Assembly: GCA_902777835.1 (NCBI GenBank)
Contig: CACYVC010000005.1
Coordinates: 62,001-126,000 of the forward strand
Direction: 5' to 3'
Source of the DNA: an uncultured Bacteroidales bacterium
GTDB lineage: Bacteria > Bacteroidota > Bacteroidia > Bacteroidales > Muribaculaceae
Length of the DNA stretch: 64,000 nt
Positions 27,985-36,257 of the stretch are shown here, piece after piece. Positions within the stretch are counted from its first letter, which is position 1. Each line of letters opens with the position of its first letter. The position numbers and the translations under genes are program-made. Under the pieces are notes generated by a model. It searched no databases. It had not been told where the DNA came from and saw nothing but the letters and a program-made list of their open reading frames with translations.

Positions 27985-29500
27985 TAACGATAAATCGGTA
28001 GAAATCGTTTCCTAGTGCGAAGACCATTAGAAGCACAATGAAATAGAATCCTATCCTCAAGCAGATATCCATTGTCTTCTCACTGGGTTTCCATCCGGTA
28101 ATCATCTCAATGAGCAGGAAGAGGACATATCCGCCATCCAGGATTGGGATTGGCAGTATGTTCATAAACGCCAATATTATTGACAGATAGGCTGTAAGGA
28201 ACCAGAAGAAATACCAGTTGATTTCTCCGCCAAACAAGCTGCCTATAGCGCCAAAACTACCTAAGCTCTTCACGCCTTCTTTTGAGAAGACATACTTAAA
28301 CATGGTGATGTAGTCAACCAACATGTTCCAGCCTTTTTGGAATCCTAATTTGACAGAAGGCAAGAAACCATATTCAACATATTTTACCTCAAAAATATCG
28401 AAGGCTTGCGATACGCCTATGCCAATCTTTCCGGCATCATCAATAGCAACTTTAGCGCTATCAATTTTCCCGTCACGCTCATAAGAAATTATTGACGTGG
28501 TGTTTTTGTTCTTTGCCATCAAGTCGATGAAATCCCTATAGTCAAGAGCTTTAACGCCATTAATGCTCAACAACTTATCACCAGCTTTAAGACCAGCCTT
28601 CGCTGCTCCATCGCCATTAGACACGCTCTTGATAACCATTGGTACTCTATAGTCCATAAAGAGTTGAGGGTGCTCCTTCTTCTGCTCTGCTTCGGCCTCT
28701 TTATTTGCCTCCATCAGGTAACCATCAGGAATATTGATAGTGACTGTGTCTTTATGGTCACGGAGCACCTTCACCTGCTTGGCATCAAGCAACGCCTGCA
28801 AGTTGCCCACAGGGAGTTCTTTGCCATCGGCACTGAGTGGGATATCACCATCGCGGAAACCGATCTTCTCGGCGCATGGGCTAAAAATCATTCCATCAGT
28901 TGCATTCTCATATGGGATATATTTGTCGCCATAGTGGTAAGTCATTCCAGCAAAGATAATGCAAGCCGCCAAGAAATTAAACAGCACGCCGCCAATCATA
29001 ACGAGGAGGCGCTGCCATGCTGGCCTCGAACGGAACTCCCATGACTTAGGCTTCTCGCTCAACTCCTTAGCGCTAGTGGTCTCGTCAACCATACCTGCGA
29101 TAGAGCAATATCCTCCCAGGGGCACCCAACCAACGCCATACACTGTGTCTCGCCAAGTGGATTTTTCGTCCCCACTCTCTGCACCTTCCTCGGCAACAGG
29201 TTCAGCAACTTTCTCGAGAGCGTTATCATCTGTTTTCTCGTCAGACTTCTCACTTTCGTCACTTGGATTCTTCACGAAGAATCCCAATTTGTGATTCTTA
29301 GGATCCCATCTCACCAAAGAGAACTTAGGATTAAAGAAGAGGTAAAACTTATCTACTCGCATCTTGAACAATCGGGCAAAAGAGTAATGACCGAGTTCAT
29401 GAACAAAAACGAGTAAGCTAAGTGATAGTATTAACTGTAAAGCATTTATCCAAAATGAAGCGGAACCTAATGTCTCAAATAAATTGTGAAAGATATTCAT
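27980..29500 (-). CDS. rseP: RIP metalloprotease RseP (site-2 protease family)
   Basis: Intramembrane zinc protease that cleaves anti-sigma factors or other membrane proteins. The zinc-binding motif HELGH is near residue 35 in TM1, the second metal-site motif PIPILDGG near residue 447, and a PDZ-like domain with KAGLKAGDKLLSINGVKALD lies in between; further TM segments are at the C-terminus. Residues about 77-115, between TM1 and GWVPLGGYC, form an acidic insert rich in E, D, K and S, which makes the protein longer (506 aa) than E. coli RseP (450 aa). The gene is directly downstream of dxr (36 bp), a common bacterial pairing. The stop lies inside a 7-nt repeat array. Confidence 0.95.
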   Translation of the reverse strand: MNIFHNLFETLGSASFWINALQLILSLSLLVFVHELGHYSFARLFKMRVDKFYLFFNPKFSLVRWDPKNHKLGFFVKNPSDESEKSDEKTDDNALEKVAEPVAEEGAESGDEKSTWRDTVYGVGWVPLGGYCSIAGMVDETTSAKELSEKPKSWEFRSRPAWQRLLVMIGGVLFNFLAACIIFAGMTYHYGDKYIPYENATDGMIFSPCAEKIGFRDGDIPLSADGKELPVGNLQALLDAKQVKVLRDHKDTVTINIPDGYLMEANKEAEAEQKKEHPQLFMDYRVPMVIKSVSNGDGAAKAGLKAGDKLLSINGVKALDYRDFIDLMAKNKNTTSIISYERDGKIDSAKVAIDDAGKIGIGVSQAFDIFEVKYVEYGFLPSVKLGFQKGWNMLVDYITMFKYVFSKEGVKSLGSFGAIGSLFGGEINWYFFWFLTAYLSIILAFMNILPIPILDGGYVLFLLIEMITGWKPSEKTMDICLRIGFYFIVLLMVFALGNDFYRFIVK

Positions 29501-29536
29501 TATAGTTGTGTTTTAATTTTCTAAGGTAAGTGAGAA

Positions 29537-30700
29537 TTATGCATTATTAATTAAACTTTCGGCATAGTTGCGTGCCTCAGCGTTGGTGGCGATGTAGTCG
29601 TTATGGGTGGGTGAGGCAATGAATGGCGCCCATGCCATAGTTTTCTCAATCGTGTTATATATGTCGTTAAAGCCTATCTTATCGTGCAGAAATGCGGCGA
29701 CGGCAATTTCGTTAGCAGCATTCATCACACATGGCACGTTACCACCGCGACGGGCAGCCTCATAAGCTGTTCCAAGCAGTGGGAATTTCTCGAAGTCAGG
29801 TTTTTCAAAGGTGAGCGACGCATAGTCGGCAATTGTCATGCGGCGCTCTTTGGTAGCCAAGCGTCCTGGCAGTCCCAGCGCGTAACGTATGGGAAGGTGC
29901 ATATCGGGCAAGCCCAGCTGCGCTTTCACCGAGCCATCCACAAACTCTACCATCGAGTGGACTATCGACTGGGGATGCACCACTATCTCGATGTAGTCTT
30001 GTGAGATGCCGTAAAGCCACTTCGCCTCAATCATCTCAAAGCCTTTGTTCATCATTGTGGCGCTGTCGATGGTGATTTTCGCTCCCATTGCCCAGTTGGG
30101 GTGGCGCAAGGCGTCGTTTTTGGTCACAGTGGTAAGTTGCTCACGCAGCATGGTGCGGAATGGTCCGCCCGAAGCCGTGAGGATGAGTTTGGACACATTC
30201 TTCATATCCTCGCCCACAAGACACTGATAGAATGCTCCATGTTCGCTGTCAACGGGATAAAGCACCGAGTCTGAGTCCTTAAGCAACTCATTGATGAGTT
30301 CTCCTGCCACCACAAGAGTCTCCTTGTTGGCAAGCGCAATCTTCTTGCCAGCCTTAATAGCGGCGATAGTCGATGCAAGACCGCTGTATCCCACCATAGC
30401 GGTAACCACGGTATCAACTTGGGGCTGTGCAACTAGTTCCGACACCACGCTGTCGCCAGTGTGTACGACAATGCCGGTGCCTTCTAGCGCCTGAGCCACT
30501 TTGTCATAGAGGTCATTGCTGGCAATCACCACATTACGGGGATTAAAACGCAGAGCCTGCTCTATGAGCAAGTCTGCACTGCGGTTTGCCACCAGCAGAT
30601 CAACCTCAAAAAGATTGGGGTACTCTGCAGCAATGTCAAGTGTCTGCCTCCCTATCGAGCCAGTACTTCCTAAAACGGCTATTTTACGCTTTTGTTCCAC
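29537..30700 (-). CDS. dxr: 1-deoxy-D-xylulose-5-phosphate reductoisomerase
   Basis: Second step of the non-mevalonate isoprenoid pathway: DXP to MEP, NADPH-dependent. Visible: NADPH-binding GSTGSIGRQTLD at the N-terminus, ANKETLVVAGELI, the metal-site motif DSEHGAFYQC, the flexible-loop region SGGPFR, and ATMMNKGFEMIEA. The length of 387 aa is normal. The start is GTG at 30700 (MEQKRKIAVLG); no in-frame ATG sits close upstream. It probably forms an operon with rseP. The C-terminal NNA and stop come from an ATTATGC-type 7-nt repeat that continues downstream. Confidence 0.96.
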   Translation of the reverse strand: MEQKRKIAVLGSTGSIGRQTLDIAAEYPNLFEVDLLVANRSADLLIEQALRFNPRNVVIASNDLYDKVAQALEGTGIVVHTGDSVVSELVAQPQVDTVVTAMVGYSGLASTIAAIKAGKKIALANKETLVVAGELINELLKDSDSVLYPVDSEHGAFYQCLVGEDMKNVSKLILTASGGPFRTMLREQLTTVTKNDALRHPNWAMGAKITIDSATMMNKGFEMIEAKWLYGISQDYIEIVVHPQSIVHSMVEFVDGSVKAQLGLPDMHLPIRYALGLPGRLATKERRMTIADYASLTFEKPDFEKFPLLGTAYEAARRGGNVPCVMNAANEIAVAAFLHDKIGFNDIYNTIEKTMAWAPFIASPTHNDYIATNAEARNYAESLINNA

Positions 30701-30721
30701 AAAATATGCTTTAAAAACCTA

Positions 30722-30729
30722 CAAAGTTA
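30722..30729 (-). promoter_or_regulatory. Probable -7 element for dxr-rseP
   Basis: TAACTTTG on the minus strand, 22 bp before the dxr start codon. A TTTC-like -33 partner lies about 19-20 bp further upstream. Confidence 0.5.
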
Positions 30730-30790
30730 AGCATTTTCGTTCTCTCAGCGAAACGTATAGACATTTTTAACGATTTCAAACAAATTTTGC

Positions 30791-30828
30791 AAAGAAAAAG
30801 TCCAACATCTCAAATGATGTCGGACTTT
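30791..30828 (-). terminator. Intrinsic terminator of the dockerin/FGE gene
   Basis: On the minus strand AAGTCCGACATC pairs with GATGTTGGACTT (one wobble) around a short AT loop and is followed by TTTCTT. It lies 25 nt past the stop. Confidence 0.88.
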
Positions 30829-30853
30829 AATTATGCATTAATCAATTATCATA

Positions 30854-31810
30854 TTACATAGCGAGACGCAAACCTATGTCATCATCACCAAAGAGAGTTG
30901 ATGCTTTAAAACGCTCCGAGATGCGACATTTTTTATCTTTACCATACCAACTGCCACCACGCATAACTTTCTCGCCACCTGTTTCTGGGCCTGTTGGGTT
31001 GACCTGTGCGCCGGCGCTGTAATCAGCATACCAGTCACTACACCACTCCCACACATTACCGCTCATGTCGTAGATGCCAAGTTCGTTAGGAGCCTTAGTT
31101 GCGACAACATGTGTTTCGTTACCTGAGTTGTTTTTATACCAAGCCACATCGTCAATATTGTTGCTGCCAGAATAAAGATAGCCCTGGCTCTTGTTGCCAC
31201 CGCGTGCGGCAAACTCCCATTCAGCCTCGGTTGGGAGGCGGAAATTCAAGCCAGTCATTTCGTTAAGTTTAGCTATAAAATTCTGACACATCTCATAATT
31301 AACATACTCTACAGGGTATTGCAAGTTACCTTCATGGCCACTGTAGTTCCAGCCCATAACAGCATACCACAGCTCTTGGGTAACCTCGGTTTGACCAATT
31401 GAGAACGAGCTAACCGTCACTTGATGTACAGGGCCCTCATCATAGTAATCTTCATCACTTTGGTAGTTAGGATTACCCATCGTGAATGTTCCTCCCTTAA
31501 CGTTTACCATCACGAAAGTCACACCGTTGACAGTGTACTCTGTTGTACTATTAGGCATGCCATTAAGAAGCGCGTTATAGATCTCAGTAATATCAACAGA
31601 AGTGATGTATCCATCTTTATTAACATCATAAGAACTTTCGGGAAATTCCAAATTTCCATTTAACAAATAATTGTAAATAACTGTAATATCAACACTGGTC
31701 ACGCTGCCGTCACCATTCACGTCCCATTTGCTAGCCGACACTGGCTGAGCAATTGCAACAAGAGCCACTAAAGTTCCTATCACAAATGATAATTTTTTAA
31801 TGGTTTTCAT
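30854..31810 (-). CDS. Secreted dockerin-like plus FGE/SUMF1-domain protein
   Basis: Exported protein of unknown role. The signal peptide (MKTIKKLSFVIGTLVALVA, cleaved about VSA-S) is followed by two calcium-loop repeats like a type I dockerin, DVNGDGSVTSVDI and DVNKDGYITSVDI (about 29-85). A formylglycine-generating-enzyme/sulfatase-modifying-factor domain (about 93-318) then shows MGNPNYQSDE, VTQELW, LPTEAEWEFAARGG, NVWEWCSDWY and RGGSW. The paired cysteines of true copper FGEs are not both present (RGGSWYGKDKKCR keeps one), so the domain may bind ligands rather than oxidise sulfatases; this is inference. The C-terminus IGLRLAM is intact. A longer relative lies at 46061-48075. Confidence 0.9.
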   Translation of the reverse strand: MKTIKKLSFVIGTLVALVAIAQPVSASKWDVNGDGSVTSVDITVIYNYLLNGNLEFPESSYDVNKDGYITSVDITEIYNALLNGMPNSTTEYTVNGVTFVMVNVKGGTFTMGNPNYQSDEDYYDEGPVHQVTVSSFSIGQTEVTQELWYAVMGWNYSGHEGNLQYPVEYVNYEMCQNFIAKLNEMTGLNFRLPTEAEWEFAARGGNKSQGYLYSGSNNIDDVAWYKNNSGNETHVVATKAPNELGIYDMSGNVWEWCSDWYADYSAGAQVNPTGPETGGEKVMRGGSWYGKDKKCRISERFKASTLFGDDDIGLRLAM

Positions 31811-31840
31811 TAGTACTATATTATTAATTAAATCTTTTTA

Positions 31841-31872
31841 CAAAGATAATAAAAATAAAAGATATGAGCAAT
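31841..31872 (-). promoter_or_regulatory. Promoter of the dockerin/FGE gene
   Basis: On the minus strand ATTG (one base off TTTG), a 20-nt spacer, and TATCTTTG, ending 30 bp before the start codon. Confidence 0.6.
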
Positions 31873-31909
31873 AAATATTTAATTAAAAAATAACTATTTA
31901 TTCACATTT

Positions 31910-32824
31910 TCACATTGAAGCTAATGCCGCTGCTGTGCGTGCAGCAAGGCGAGCATTGTTGAGCACAAGTTGGATGTTGGCATCCAAACTGTTACCGCCA
32001 GTAATATCCTTAATTTCAGCAAGCATGAACGGAGTCGTCGCCTTGCCTTTAATGCCAAGTTCCACACTCTTTTTCACCGCCTTGTCGATTGCTGCGTTAA
32101 TGTAGTCGGGATCGAGCGAATATTCCTCGGGAATAGGGTTAGTAACGAGCATGCCGCCTGCAAGACCCATCTCAAGTTTGGCACGGAAAGCGGCAGCGAG
32201 TTCTTCGGGAGTATCGATGCGATAATCAACTTTAAAACCACTGCGACGAGTATAGAATGCAGGCAGTTCTTCTGTACCAAAGCCTATCACTGGCACGCCC
32301 TTAGTCTCAAGATATTCAAGAGTTAACCCAAGGTCTAGAATTGACTTCGCGCCAGCGCAAATCACCATTACAGAAGTCTGCGCTAGTTCTTCTAGGTCGG
32401 CACTGATGTCCATAGTGGTCTCAGCACCGCGATGCACACCGCCAATGCCGCCAGTGGCAAACACCTTGATGCCAGCCATTGCAGCGATTATCATGGTGGT
32501 AGTCACCGTAGTGGCACCATCCTCACCACGAGCTATTAACACCGGTAAGTCACGACGTGATGCCTTGGTCACCGCCTGGCCTTTCTTGCCTAAATACTCG
32601 ATTTCTTCAGGCGTACAGCCTGCTTTGAGTTTACCGCCAATGATGGCTATGGTTGCTGGCACGGCACCATTTTCGCGTATGGTTTGCTCCACTCTCATCG
32701 CAGTCTCCACATTCTGCGGATAGGGCATACCGTGAGAAATGATTGTTGACTCAAGCGCTACAACTGGTTTGCCAGCGGCAAGAGCATCTTTAACTTCTTG
32801 TGAAATTGATAAATATTTATTCAT
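31910..32824 (-). CDS. psuG: Pseudouridine-5'-phosphate glycosidase
   Basis: Cleaves pseudouridine 5'-phosphate into uracil and ribose 5-phosphate (physiological direction in the known pathway). Family hallmarks: VALESTIISHGMPYP near the N-terminus, the catalytic-region GGIGGVHRGAETTMDISADL, then NPIPEEYSLD and the C-terminal KATTPFMLAEI. The length of 304 aa is normal. It sits 39 bp downstream of a PfkB-type kinase on the same strand, which makes the substrate, so the two form a pseudouridine catabolism unit. Confidence 0.95.
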   Translation of the reverse strand: MNKYLSISQEVKDALAAGKPVVALESTIISHGMPYPQNVETAMRVEQTIRENGAVPATIAIIGGKLKAGCTPEEIEYLGKKGQAVTKASRRDLPVLIARGEDGATTVTTTMIIAAMAGIKVFATGGIGGVHRGAETTMDISADLEELAQTSVMVICAGAKSILDLGLTLEYLETKGVPVIGFGTEELPAFYTRRSGFKVDYRIDTPEELAAAFRAKLEMGLAGGMLVTNPIPEEYSLDPDYINAAIDKAVKKSVELGIKGKATTPFMLAEIKDITGGNSLDANIQLVLNNARLAARTAAALASM

Positions 32825-32863
32825 ATAGTTTTAAGTTATCAGTTTTGAGTACTTTGTTATCTG

Positions 32864-33754
32864 TCACGAATCTCGATTTTCAATCCATGCACGCAGTGTT
32901 GCCGTGGGAGATTCAAGGGCCAGAGCAGCGGCTTTAATGCCCAAGGCACAAGCGTCTTGCATGGTGGCACCATTCAATTCGGCATGCACAACAGCTGCCA
33001 TGAACGCATCGCCAGCGCCTGTGGCGTTTACCACTATCACGGCCTGCGAGGGCAGCGCCACACTTTGCTTACCATCGTGGCAATACACACCTCTCGAACC
33101 CATAGTGATGTAGATGCGAGTCACGCCTTGATTGAGGAACCAAAGCGCCATCGCCTCCACATCTCCACGAATGCCCGAGAGTGCTACCGCCTCGGCTTGA
33201 TTTACCTTTACAACTAATGGCGCTTGACGATTGATGCCTAACAGTGCTTTTATCTTCTTCGCTTTAGCGGCTGAAGTCGCATCTATATATAAAGGTGCTG
33301 CGCAGTTCTCCATAAGATATCGCAACACCGCTTCGCTTGGGTTGCAATCGGCAACCACTGCGTCGCTGGCATTAATGCTGGCAATGTGAGTCGCCACCAT
33401 ATCGGGAGTGAGGTGCGTCATCAGCTCCATATCGGCAGCCCCTGCCTGCATCTCGCCATTGTGGTCATTAACACAAATGAAATAGTTACTTCTGGCACCC
33501 GCCACCTCAAGGATTGGGTCAATAGTTATGCCCACGCGGCGACAGTCGTCGCGCAAAGTAAGTGCAATGCTGTCGTCGCCAAACACGGTAAAGAGCCTCA
33601 CCTGCTCGCCCATCAGGCAGAGGTTGTGAGCAATGTTGCGCCCCACCCCGCCAAAGCCAATCTCTACACGACTGGGATTGGAGTCACAAGGCACATATCT
33701 CCCAAGTGGAGAAGCAGTTATATCAACGTTAGCAGCGCCTATTACGGTTATCAT
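32864..33754 (-). CDS. psuK: PfkB-family carbohydrate kinase, probable pseudouridine kinase
   Basis: Ribokinase-fold enzyme, probably phosphorylating pseudouridine for PsuG just downstream. The N-terminus MITVIGAANVDI and the glycine-rich FGGVGRNIAHNLCLMG are typical, and the PfkB signature VNATGAGDAFMA with the catalytic Asp is near the C-terminus. The length of 296 aa is close to the usual size. The pseudouridine assignment rests on adjacency to psuG; the fold alone would fit other nucleoside or sugar kinases. Confidence 0.88.
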   Translation of the reverse strand: MITVIGAANVDITASPLGRYVPCDSNPSRVEIGFGGVGRNIAHNLCLMGEQVRLFTVFGDDSIALTLRDDCRRVGITIDPILEVAGARSNYFICVNDHNGEMQAGAADMELMTHLTPDMVATHIASINASDAVVADCNPSEAVLRYLMENCAAPLYIDATSAAKAKKIKALLGINRQAPLVVKVNQAEAVALSGIRGDVEAMALWFLNQGVTRIYITMGSRGVYCHDGKQSVALPSQAVIVVNATGAGDAFMAAVVHAELNGATMQDACALGIKAAALALESPTATLRAWIENRDS

Positions 33755-33771
33755 TTTCTTTTATAATTGCA

Positions 33772-35346
33772 TTACGAATTATGCATCATGAATTGATGAA
33801 GTGCCTCGGCACAACGTTCGCCGTCAATTGCGCTCGACACTATGCCACCTGCGTAGCCTGCTCCCTCGCCACAAGGATAGAGACCTTTCACGTCGATGTG
33901 ATGCAGCATCTCACTGTCGCGGGTGATGCGCAAAGGCGACGAGGTGCGAGTCTCTACGCCAATGACTATCGCCTCGTTGGTCAAGAAGCCTTTTGCCTGA
34001 CGGCCAAAGAGTTTGAAGGCTTTAGTTAATCTATGACTAATAAACTGGGGCAGCCATTGGTCAAGACGTGAGGGCTGTAAACCTGCCGCAAACGATGAGG
34101 GAGGAATCAACTTTGAGGGTTTACCCTGAACGAAGTCGAGCATACGCTGAGCGCCAGCACACTGGCTATTACCAGCCATCTGATAGCAGCGTTGCTCCAA
34201 TGCTTCCTGAAAGCGCATCACGCGTAGGATACCGTGCTGGTGGAACCGCTTTGGCACGTCATCGGGGCGAACCTCAACCACCATACCACTATTGGCCCAG
34301 TATGTGCCTCGTGTGCTGGGCGACATGCCATTCACCACTAGTTGGCCCGGCTCGCTAGCCGCTGGCACCACGATGCCGCCAGGACACATACAGAAGGAAT
34401 ATACTCCACGGTCATCAATTTGTGTCACAAAACTATACTCCGCTGCTGGCAGATAGTCGCCTCGCCCACCAGAGCGGTGATACTGTATTTGGTCAATTAG
34501 ATGCTGCGGATGCTCCAGGCGCACGCCCACGGCAATCCCCTTCTCCTCCATAGCAATATTGGCATCAAAGAGCATCTGATACACATCGCGCGCCGAATGA
34601 CCTGTAGCAAGAATAACAGGACCATCAAACTCCTCTCCGGTAGCACATTTCACGCCTATAACCTCGTGCTTCTCGTTGATCTTCAACTCAGTAACGCGGG
34701 TATTGAAATGAACCTCTCCCCCATTATCAAGGATAGTATTACGCATATTTTCGATAATACCTGGCAACTTGTCGCTTCCAATGTGTGGATGAGCATCAAT
34801 GAGGATATCCTCGCTCGCGCCATGCTGATGGAAGATGCCCAAGATGCGTTCCACTGACCCACGTTTCTTGCTGCGGGTGTAGAGTTTGCCATCGCTATAG
34901 GCTCCTGCACCACCCTCGCCAAAGCAGTAGTTGCTGTCGGGGTTCACAATGCCGTTTCGTGAGATTGCCGCCACGTCGAGGCGACGGTCTTTCACATTCT
35001 TGCCACGCTCAAGCACGATGGGTTTCACACCAAGTTCTATAAGACGCAAAGCAGCAAAGAGTCCTCCTGGGCCCGCACCAACCACAACGGCTTGCTTGTC
35101 GCCTTTCACATGACGATAGACGATGGGCGGCACCAGATAGTCGGCCTTCATAGGTTCATCTATATAGGCACGAACCTTGAGGTTCACCATCACCTTCTCT
35201 TTGCGGGCATCGATAGAGCGCTTAATTATGCGCACGCCACTCAAGCGTCGGCGCATGATTCCTTCCTGCTTTGCCACCACCTCCTCAACGGCATCGATGA
35301 AATGTGCCGTGCGGGGGTCAAGGCGCAGTTGTATCTCTTTTATCAT
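33772..35346 (-). CDS. NAD(P)/FAD-dependent oxidoreductase (COG2509-type)
   Basis: Uncharacterised FAD flavoprotein of a widespread family. An N-terminal domain of about 80 residues precedes the Rossmann dinucleotide-binding motif VVVGAGPGGLFAALRLIELG (about 87-106). Further marks are YSDGKLYTRSKKRG, ILATGHSARDVYQML and the C-terminal FAD-contact stretch YPCGEGAGYAGGIVSSAIDG. At 524 aa the length is normal. A well-spaced promoter sits right before it, and psuK follows after 17 bp. The last residues (M-M-H-N-S) and stop lie in an ATTATGC-type repeat. The physiological substrate is unknown. Confidence 0.9.
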   Translation of the reverse strand: MIKEIQLRLDPRTAHFIDAVEEVVAKQEGIMRRRLSGVRIIKRSIDARKEKVMVNLKVRAYIDEPMKADYLVPPIVYRHVKGDKQAVVVGAGPGGLFAALRLIELGVKPIVLERGKNVKDRRLDVAAISRNGIVNPDSNYCFGEGGAGAYSDGKLYTRSKKRGSVERILGIFHQHGASEDILIDAHPHIGSDKLPGIIENMRNTILDNGGEVHFNTRVTELKINEKHEVIGVKCATGEEFDGPVILATGHSARDVYQMLFDANIAMEEKGIAVGVRLEHPQHLIDQIQYHRSGGRGDYLPAAEYSFVTQIDDRGVYSFCMCPGGIVVPAASEPGQLVVNGMSPSTRGTYWANSGMVVEVRPDDVPKRFHQHGILRVMRFQEALEQRCYQMAGNSQCAGAQRMLDFVQGKPSKLIPPSSFAAGLQPSRLDQWLPQFISHRLTKAFKLFGRQAKGFLTNEAIVIGVETRTSSPLRITRDSEMLHHIDVKGLYPCGEGAGYAGGIVSSAIDGERCAEALHQFMMHNS

Positions 35347-35369
35347 AAACGATTGCTGTTTTGAAAACG

Positions 35370-35401
35370 CAAAGTTAGTGAATACTTTTCATTTGGACAA
35401 A
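35370..35401 (-). promoter_or_regulatory. Promoter of the FAD oxidoreductase-psuK-psuG group
   Basis: On the minus strand TTTG (35401-35398), a 20-nt spacer, and TAACTTTG (35377-35370). This is a full match to the Bacteroidota consensus. The start codon follows 24 bp after the -7 element. Confidence 0.75.
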
Positions 35402-35440
35402 GAAAAATCGCCGCAGCGATGAAAAATCAAAGCTGCGGCG
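35402..35440 (-). terminator. Intrinsic terminator of the Bax-inhibitor-1 gene
   Basis: On the minus strand CGCCGCAGC and GCTGCGGCG form a perfect 9-bp stem around a 14-nt loop, followed by ATTTTTCTTT. The T-run directly abuts the promoter of the next gene. Confidence 0.88.
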
Positions 35441-35465
35441 ACACATATATGTCTAACACTAAGCA

Positions 35466-36191
35466 TTATTCACGACCACCGAGGAAACGGAGCAGATAGA
35501 GGAAGAGGTTGATGAAGTCGAGATAAAGCGACAGAGCGCCAATAGTGGCGAGTTTACCAGCATTCATCTCATCGGTCTCTTGAGCCATCTCCTTAATCTT
35601 TTGTGTATCCCATGCGGTGAGACCAATGAAGATCACAACTCCTGCAAAGCTGATTATCCAGTCCATTGTACTGTTAGCCAAGAAGATATTCACAACAGAA
35701 CAAATAATCAGTCCAATGAGTGCCATAATCATATAAGTTCCAAGCTTAGTGAGATCTCTCTTAGTGGTGTAGCCATAAATCGACATTGCCAAAAACACTC
35801 CCGAAGTAACGAAGAATGTGAGAGCTATTGATGAGCCTGTATAGATGAAGAATATAGGCGCCAATGTTATGCCGTTAAGAATGGCGTAGGCATAGAACAA
35901 TGCTGTTGCCACCGCTGGTTTCAACTTATTGATAGCAAGCGAGAGAGTAAACACCAAGGCAAGCTCTGCTACAACAAGAACTAGGAGCATTTTACCCAAT
36001 GCCATAATAATTTGTGGGTTTGCTGCAACAAACAACGACACAAGCGCTGTAACGAGCAGTCCCAACATCATTTTCACATATACCTTACGCATCACTTGCG
36101 ACATATAGGTGCTCAGTGACCATTCACTCTGATAAGGTGCTGCCTGCGTCACATGCGACTGTGGCAGCGGGGGAAGATTGTTGTAATTCAT
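35466..36191 (-). CDS. Bax inhibitor-1/YccA family membrane protein
   Basis: Inner-membrane protein of the BI-1/YccA family (TMBIM), members of which act as pH-sensitive calcium leak channels or interact with FtsH. About seven hydrophobic segments are visible (for example VKMMLGLLVTALVSLFVAA, MLLVLVVAELALVFTLSLAI, IISFAGVVIFIGLTAWDTQK). The aspartate in the last cytoplasmic-side segment (LTAWDTQKIKEM) and the C-terminal ALSLYLDFINLFLYLLRFLG are family hallmarks. It has 241 aa and a short soluble N-terminus. argS lies upstream on the same strand. Confidence 0.92.
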   Translation of the reverse strand: MNYNNLPPLPQSHVTQAAPYQSEWSLSTYMSQVMRKVYVKMMLGLLVTALVSLFVAANPQIIMALGKMLLVLVVAELALVFTLSLAINKLKPAVATALFYAYAILNGITLAPIFFIYTGSSIALTFFVTSGVFLAMSIYGYTTKRDLTKLGTYMIMALIGLIICSVVNIFLANSTMDWIISFAGVVIFIGLTAWDTQKIKEMAQETDEMNAGKLATIGALSLYLDFINLFLYLLRFLGGRE

Positions 36192-36257
36192 ATCTTATAA
36201 GTTTTTATTTGTTTGTTCTATTTTCTTTCAACAATAAGCAAAAAGCATGCCAAAACT

